DNA of 37,574 nt from Akkermansia muciniphila (lineage in GTDB: Bacteria; Verrucomicrobiota; Verrucomicrobiia; Limisphaerales; UBA9464). Location of the stretch: the NCBI GenBank assembly GCA_945898055.1, contig CAMDGV010000041.1, forward strand, positions 1-37,574, written 5' to 3'. Below, one piece after another: positions 33,153-37,574 of the stretch. Made by a program: the position numbers and the translations under genes. The notes under the pieces are model-generated. The model saw nothing but the letters and a program-made list of their open reading frames with translations. It made no database searches and was not told the DNA's origin. The first letter of the stretch is position 1. Each line of letters opens with the position of its first letter.

Positions 33153-34529
33153 TTAGACCAACTTCCATCCTTTGCGGTATTCTCGGCGGATAAATCGATC
33201 GGCTCCTCGTGTATTGGTCACCTGTAGTTTGGCTGAGTTCCACATCAGCTTTTGACCTGCACGATAGGCCACATTACCCAAGTGGTTTGCCTCAGTCAGC
33301 CAACCGGCATACTGGAAATTACAGGTAGTTGAGGCTCCTGTCTTGCAGGCATGGATCCATTCCGCGTGGTGACCTATCGATTTTGGAATAAACGGATCCG
33401 GCCGCTTAAAGTCCACAAATTGAGGTTCTGGAAGCAGTCGATGTTGATCATAACCAGAGAGCAACATCCGCCCGTTGCTGCCGATGAAAAGGACGCCACT
33501 GTCCCACTGCGGTATGCCGCCCGAAGTCCATATCTCTGGTTTGTCTTCCCCTTGATGCCAAGTCAACCGTACCGGCGGCAAAGTCCCGCGGGCTCCGTAT
33601 TCGTAAATGGCCCTCATCGAGGCTGGCGCAATCTCTGGATGCGGCGGCGGACCACTAGCCTCGATGCTCAGGGGAGATTGGAGCTGGAGAGCCCAAAAGG
33701 GCAGGTCGTTCCAATGCGATCCAAGATCACTCATTGTGCCGTTGCCGAAATCCCACCAGCGATACCACTTCGGCCCAGGAAAATAGACATCGTTAAACGG
33801 GCGCAACGGTGCAGGTCCCACCCATAGATCCCAATCCAATCCCTTGGGCGTGGGCGACGTTTCCGTGGGACGCTCGAGCACATTGACAATATCGTGGTTC
33901 CTCGACGAAGCCTCCGCCGATTGGCGACCCCAAGCTCGCCCGACCCACACATGAACCTCACTCACCGGCCCAATCGCTCCGCCTTGGACTAATTCGACCA
34001 CTCGCCGATAATTATCTCCCGCATGGATCTGCGTTCCCATCTGAGTAGCCACTTTTGCCTTGGCCGCCGCTTCACGAATAATTCGGGCTTCCCAGATATT
34101 GTAGGTGAGCGGTTTCTCGCAGTAAACATGCTTCCCGAGATTGAGTGCCGGTAGCGTCGCAAAGGCATGGGTATGCTCGCAGGTGCTGACCGCGACCGCG
34201 TCAAATTCCTTTTCAATTTCGTAGAGCTTGCGGAAGTCCGTAAAGCGTTTGGCCTGCGGATATTTTTTTTGTGCCGCATCGAGTGCCACCTCGGCCACAT
34301 CACAGACCGCGACGATGTTTTCACTACGGCCAATCTCCCCCATATTACTGCCGCCTCGGCCGCCAGCACCAATAATAGCAACGTTCAGTTTGCTGTTAAG
34401 ATTTTGTCCACGCAAGAAAGCTGGAGCAGTCAACGTCCCCAAAGTTGCAGTGGCTAAAAGTTTGGAAAAGCAGCGGCGAGATAATGCCGACAGCGGTTGA
34501 AATGCAGGGTCGAATTTCGGTGGAGTCAT
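33153..34529 (-). CDS. Gfo/Idh/MocA family oxidoreductase, Tat-exported
   Basis: A 458-residue NAD(P)-dependent dehydrogenase-type protein. Twin-arginine leader [20 protein letters not shown], ending at AFLRGQ. Rossmann motif [20 protein letters not shown] followed by ENIVAVCDV. The EKP motif of the family appears in [13 protein letters not shown]. The C-terminal alpha/beta domain carries [20 protein letters not shown] and [20 protein letters not shown]-like segments of the exported Planctomycetota/Verrucomicrobiota group. Such Tat-exported members bind their cofactor before export and are thought to act on sugars or cyclitols in the periplasm; the substrate is unknown. Convergent with the FG-GAP gene, 66 bp apart. 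Confidence 0.92.
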   Translation of the reverse strand: MTPPKFDPAFQPLSALSRRCFSKLLATATLGTLTAPAFLRGQNLNSKLNVAIIGAGGRGGSNMGEIGRSENIVAVCDVAEVALDAAQKKYPQAKRFTDFRKLYEIEKEFDAVAVSTCEHTHAFATLPALNLGKHVYCEKPLTYNIWEARIIREAAAKAKVATQMGTQIHAGDNYRRVVELVQGGAIGPVSEVHVWVGRAWGRQSAEASSRNHDIVNVLERPTETSPTPKGLDWDLWVGPAPLRPFNDVYFPGPKWYRWWDFGNGTMSDLGSHWNDLPFWALQLQSPLSIEASGPPPHPEIAPASMRAIYEYGARGTLPPVRLTWHQGEDKPEIWTSGGIPQWDSGVLFIGSNGRMLLSGYDQHRLLPEPQFVDFKRPDPFIPKSIGHHAEWIHACKTGASTTCNFQYAGWLTEANHLGNVAYRAGQKLMWNSAKLQVTNTRGADRFIRREYRKGWKLV

Positions 34530-34846
34530 GAGGATTCATTTCTGAATAGTGCAACGCGATTGGATTTGCACCTGAGAAATGAAAGAACCTTCACTAGCTC
34601 AGGGCTGCCTCAAGATCTGTCTGAACAAGGCGAGCTTGGCTAGGATTTGGTTTTTGCTCATGAGCTTTCACCGGGCGACTCGATGGATGCCTTCCAGTGG
34701 TCGAACTGATTCTCTTCGGTCCAATCCCTAGAAGTGGCTTCGCGCCTTGGCCCCTTCCTACGACCAGCCAAACGCCCTGATTCTCGCCCACACGAGTTGC
34801 CATTTAGTTTGACACTTTGCCATGAGAGTAGTAGCGACTGAAGGCT
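34530..34846. other. Intergenic stretch between divergent genes
   Basis: About 315 bp between the oxidoreductase start and the pseudopilin start. A 69-codon minus-strand frame (34594-34803, MATRVGENQGVW...) has no recognised domain or ribosome binding site and is not called. Promoters for both flanking genes should be here, but no convincing -35/-10 pair stands out. Confidence 0.3.
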
Positions 34847-35698
34847 ATGACCCTCCCCACGACTCGGCTTGCAATGGCGAAAAATTTCGGCGGCCGATGC
34901 GCGTTTACCTTGATTGAATTACTCGTCGTCATTGCGATTATCGCCATTCTTGCGGGGATGCTCCTGCCTGCCTTGGGCCGAGCGAAGGCCAAGGCCCATC
35001 AATCCAACTGTTCGAGCAATCTGCGGCAGATTGGCATCGCCCTCACCCTGTACGCCGCCGAAAGCCAGGACGTGCTTCCCAGCTATACGGGGCGTACACC
35101 GAGCGGCGGCCTCGCCGATCCCGCCAAGGCGACGGAACGGTACCTGCTTTGGTTCGAGCAACTCCGTCGCGTGATTGTCGGTGGGTCGCAATCGGTCTCA
35201 AATTTCCCCGCTTGGGAATGCCCGTCGGCGCGGGTATTGATCAGCAAACTGGTCCAGAACAAACGCCAGCTCTATTCCGGCGACATCCTCAGCTACGGCT
35301 ATAACTATACGAACCTGGGGGATGATTTTCCGGAATACGGTGCGTCGATGCGAGTGAAGCTGGGAGGGGTGGCGGAACCGAGTGGCACGATAGTTGTTGC
35401 GGACAGCCTTTCCGACCGGTTGCTCGCCAGGTTGGGCAACGGGGATCCGTCGACCCTGGGCGTGCTGTGGGGCTCGGTCATTGCTCCCAAGGATTGTTCA
35501 GGCGGAACTCATGGCTATTTGATTTCCAATCAGCATCAGAAGGCGGCCAATGTGTTGTTCGCTGACTCCAGTGTCCGTGCCCATTCGGCCACGCTGCTGA
35601 ATGCGCAGATTCGCTCCGGTCCGAAGGCAACGCCTGACTATTGGTGGGATGGGGATGGCTTTAAACGTTCCGTGCGGAGCCCCTGCTACACGGACTGA
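34847..35698 (+). CDS. Type II secretion-like pseudopilin (DUF1559/H-X9-DG type)
   Basis: A 283-residue protein with a class III signal: [20 protein letters not shown] followed by [10 protein letters not shown]. Cleavage is expected between Ala19 and Phe20, and Glu24 is the required Glu at position 5 of the mature protein. Position -1 is Ala rather than the usual Gly. After the N-terminal helix follows [20 protein letters not shown] then [18 protein letters not shown], typical of the very numerous pseudopilins of Verrucomicrobiota, Lentisphaerota and Planctomycetota. Near the C-terminus [14 protein letters not shown] corresponds to the H-X9-DG motif with SS in place of GH. ATG 34874 (MAKNFGG) is the likelier start. 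It is expected in the inner membrane or periplasmic pseudopilus; no assembly genes are nearby. Confidence 0.9.
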   Translation: MTLPTTRLAMAKNFGGRCAFTLIELLVVIAIIAILAGMLLPALGRAKAKAHQSNCSSNLRQIGIALTLYAAESQDVLPSYTGRTPSGGLADPAKATERYLLWFEQLRRVIVGGSQSVSNFPAWECPSARVLISKLVQNKRQLYSGDILSYGYNYTNLGDDFPEYGASMRVKLGGVAEPSGTIVVADSLSDRLLARLGNGDPSTLGVLWGSVIAPKDCSGGTHGYLISNQHQKAANVLFADSSVRAHSATLLNAQIRSGPKATPDYWWDGDGFKRSVRSPCYTD

Positions 35699-35808
35699 CC
35701 GCAGAGCTGCCCCGTAGGCTCTCTCGAAAGGTAAGCGTACGCCCAACCCTATGGTTCCCAATGCGTCCTACTTGGATGTAGCTTGCGCAGATGAACTCAA
35801 TGGTACCG

Positions 35809-35834
35809 TCTCGGAAGCGTCGTGGTCTTGATGA
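35809..35834 (+). repeat. 26-bp repeat shared with 2235-2260
   Basis: Second copy of the segment that encodes SRKRRGL in the IS66-TnpA-like remnant at 2.2 kb; identical over the first 22 bases. Here the similarity stops after the repeat, so only a scrap of the mobile gene remains. Confidence 0.55.
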
Positions 35835-35838
35835 CTAC

Positions 35839-36027
35839 TCAACTTTGTGTGAGTTCCAGAACTCGTCAAACTCTCGTAAGTCTGGGCTCAGCGGCATTGA
35901 CAGTTCCCCGTTGCTGAATTGCGAGGAAGATTTCGACCCGCTGCTCCGGCGTCAGATCCCGACGAGCCAAAACGTCCGAGGCATCGGCCTCCGCAAAGGA
36001 TTTAAAGCCGAGTGCTCCTTTCTCCAT
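35839..36027 (-). pseudogene. Small antitoxin-like protein with a late stop codon
   Basis: ATG 36027 encodes 53 residues: MEKGALGFKSFAEADASDVL, ARRDLTPEQRVEIFLAIQQR, then GTVNAAEPRLTRV, followed by TGA (35866-35868). After that TGA the same frame continues RVLELTQS to a second TGA at 35839-35841. That tail looks like the normal end of the family, so the first stop may be a mutation. The SFAEADAxD beginning is familiar from small Verrucomicrobiota proteins that sit next to nucleotidyltransferase-type toxin genes. No toxin gene is adjacent here. The family memory is not verified. Confidence 0.4.
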
Positions 36028-36059
36028 CGCTTCACCATTTTAGCTTGTCTCGAGTCTCC

Positions 36060-36667
36060 CTACCGCAACACCGGCAGCCCAATAAACGTCGCTTCCCCGG
36101 CCGCGTGATGAATCCGCTGCGTCGCCTTCTTGTAATCGCCCGGCTTCGCCAATAGCTGATCCCCAAAATCCCCACCCGCCCGTTGGTCTCGGGAAGGTTC
36201 TTCACAAGCCAATCGATCGTGTCGTAGGTGTCGGTCGCATGGTCGACGGTCGTCGGATTCCGTTTCCCGCGCAGAGGCCGGGTCATCACATAGTCCCCCT
36301 CAGACCCATACTTCCCCCGCACATCCTGCAACACGCGGATGTATCCGCCGTTCACGATCACATCCGCCGCGTTGTCATAGCCTTGCAGGATCGGCCCCAA
36401 ACGCGAACTCTGCGCATGGTTCGAAAGCACCTTGGCATCATAGGGCGTCCGCGTCAGCAGGATCGGAGCTTGCTTCGCCCCCTTAGGCACGAGAACCACG
36501 GTAAACAGCTTTACCCCATCCCGCATCGGGATCATGACATGTTGTCGCGTATACTGAAAGGCATCGGCGGGAATCGTCAGCTTCGCCGGCGTCTCCGAAG
36601 GAAAGGCGGCCGTCTGCTGCGCCCGTATCGGAAGCAGAATCAACAAAAGGGAAAGTAGCTTTGCAAT
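36060..36667 (-). pseudogene. CocE/NonD-family hydrolase with internal deletion
   Basis: The N-terminal part (signal-like LLSLLLILLPIRAQQ, then FQYTRQHVMIPMRDGVKLFT, RTPYDAKVLSNHAQ, NGGYIRVLQDVRGKYGSEGD, NGRVGILGISY) is the start of an X-Pro dipeptidyl-peptidase/CocE alpha/beta-hydrolase up to the nucleophile elbow GISY. It runs out of frame directly into QLLAKPGDYKKATQRIHHAA then GEATFIGLPVLR and TAG at 36060-36062, which is the normal C-terminus of the same family. Roughly 400 central residues are gone. The join lies at 36148-36158, where both parts could share CAGCTAT. The original start codon is also missing: the frame is closed by TAA just upstream, at the border of AT-rich DNA. Confidence 0.75.
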
Positions 36668-36809
36668 TGATTTTTAATTTATTTATTTCCTCAACGTCCT
36701 CGTCAGTTATGTGCGCAGTTTTAGAGGCCCTTTCAAGAATTGGGTTAAAGTGGCTCAGGAATTCTGATTTGGTTAATTCAACAAAATCTTTCTCTTTAAG
36801 CCCGGGCAT
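36667..36809 (-). pseudogene. AT-rich small ORF coupled to the membrane protein, 3' end lost
   Basis: ATG 36809 overlaps the upstream stop as TGATG. The frame reads MPGLKEKDFVELTKSEFLSH then FNPILERASKTAHITDEDVE and EINKLKIN, a soluble helical sequence. It then runs on through the start region of the CocE remnant (to 36483) in a frame that is not CocE's, so the true end has been lost or displaced at about 36660. I do not recognise it. Confidence 0.45.
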
Positions 36810-37450
36810 CAGGGCAGCTCTTGTAAGGGCAATTTTGTCTGATTCTCTTGAACCGGGGCATAGAACAAAGATAAGCAATATGCAACCGCTGCCTGCCATG
36901 GCACATACAACAAAGAATACCCAATAAAACCATACGTTTCCCCACCTACCCCAAAAATGAAAAATAGCAAAGTACCGAACAATGCACCGAAACCAATGAT
37001 TTTAATCGCAAAGCGCCACCGCGCTTCGATGGGATAGAGCAAAAAAAATGATCCGCCAAGGATTGCCGCGCCTATCGCACCAGCTAAAAACCCTGCCGGA
37101 ATAAGTTTCAATGAATAGTTACCATTATAGTTAAGAAAATCAGCTATTCTAATAGCAGTTTCAAAAGCAACATAGTGGGCTATTCCTGACATGCCAATCA
37201 AAATAATAGAACGCCAAAAAGAACGAATTTTTGCGGAAAAAAACAATAAAATTGCAATAGTAAGTCCAAAAATGCAACCAGGCGGGAAAAACATGGCGTT
37301 GCCTTGGGATGGTTCCAAGCCAAAAATCTTTATTGTACCCCAACTTTTCCAACGCAAAGCCATTACCCCGACAGAAGCAGCCCCGCTAGCTGCGCCGGCA
37401 AGAAGCCAGAGAGCTTTTTTAGATAAAACAATATATTGAAAAATATTCAT
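36809..37450 (-). CDS. Polytopic membrane protein, function unknown
   Basis: A 213-residue hydrophobic protein with about six transmembrane segments (for example ALWLLAGAASGAASVGVMAL, IFGLTIAILLFFSA, IILIGMSGIAHYVAF, LIPAGFLAGAIGAAILGGSF, IIGFGALFGTLLFFIFGV, YSLLYVPWQAAVAYCLSLFY). No signature motif was recognised. Its DNA is distinctly AT-rich compared with the rest of the window and it is translationally coupled to the following small ORF, so the pair looks horizontally acquired. No Shine-Dalgarno is visible before the ATG at 37448-37450. Confidence 0.7.
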   Translation of the reverse strand: MNIFQYIVLSKKALWLLAGAASGAASVGVMALRWKSWGTIKIFGLEPSQGNAMFFPPGCIFGLTIAILLFFSAKIRSFWRSIILIGMSGIAHYVAFETAIRIADFLNYNGNYSLKLIPAGFLAGAIGAAILGGSFFLLYPIEARWRFAIKIIGFGALFGTLLFFIFGVGGETYGFIGYSLLYVPWQAAVAYCLSLFYAPVQENQTKLPLQELP

Positions 37451-37574
37451 ATTATTATTGGTATTTATTTGGGATAAATATTTTCATTGCCGATCAAACT
37501 AAAAACACCCTCTTCCCTTTCCGCTCCCCTACAAAGCTGTTTTTTCCACGAAACTAAACAGTCATTATTTATTT

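Overview
The window most likely comes from a member of the Verrucomicrobiota; Planctomycetota is the main alternative. The basis is the gene content. There are two PSCyt1/DUF1549/DUF1553 cytochrome proteins paired with DUF1501 proteins, and one DUF1587/1592/1588/1585 cytochrome protein paired with a DUF1552 protein. There is also a pseudopilin of the DUF1559-like type, an FG-GAP/ASPIC-UnbV surface protein, and many Tat-exported proteins. No rRNA or universal marker gene is present, so the phylum assignment is inference.

Layout. 1-800: a decayed REP-associated (Y1) transposase inside its own inverted repeats. 1236-1871: a 1-Cys peroxiredoxin. 2196-2405: an IS66-TnpA-like remnant. 2524-10880 (minus): a likely operon of PSCyt1/DUF1553, DUF1501 and a three-repeat LamG protein, closed by a terminator. 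10.9-12.0 kb: a broken TOTE-type primase gene. 12.0-13.25 kb: an AT-rich, phage-like island with a glycosyltransferase-like gene. 13254-14935: a GC-rich esterase and a SUMF1-domain gene. 15374-19650 (minus): a small membrane protein, DUF1501 and PSCyt1/DUF1553. 20006-21362 (minus): two pseudogenes butted together, an OppD/DppD-type ATPase and a beta-helix protein. 21456-22727 (minus): a Tat-exported molybdopterin oxidoreductase. 22855-28652 (plus): a coupled operon of a serine hydrolase, a di-CXXCH cytochrome, an HMA-domain protein, DUF1552 and a truncated secreted gene. 29388-33086: the FG-GAP protein. 33153-34529 (minus): a Gfo/Idh/MocA oxidoreductase. 34847-35698: the pseudopilin. 35.8-36.7 kb: remnants of an antitoxin-like gene and of a CocE hydrolase with an internal deletion. 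36.7-37.45 kb (minus): two AT-rich coupled ORFs.

The intact genes form a surface and periplasmic repertoire. Cytochrome-type DUF1549/1553/1592 proteins travel with DUF1501/DUF1552 partners, LamG and FG-GAP adhesion-type proteins and esterases. This suits growth on complex polymers, but no substrate can be read from the sequence.

The most unusual signal is a short dispersed repeat with core TCAAAAAAGCAATTTCCTATC, shortest form about 24 bp and longest form 47 bp. There are five clear copies in one orientation (near 12.2, 13.3, 15.1, 15.8 and 19.95 kb), one in the opposite orientation (28.64 kb) and one weak copy (19.8 kb). Most lie where genes begin, end or break: two bracket the phage-like island, one supplies the apparent N-terminus of the esterase, one abuts the stop of a DUF1501 gene, and one truncates a secreted gene. 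With several pseudogenes that carry internal deletions, the window reads as a mosaic assembled and eroded by recombination at short repeats. Chimeric assembly is an alternative that should be excluded first.
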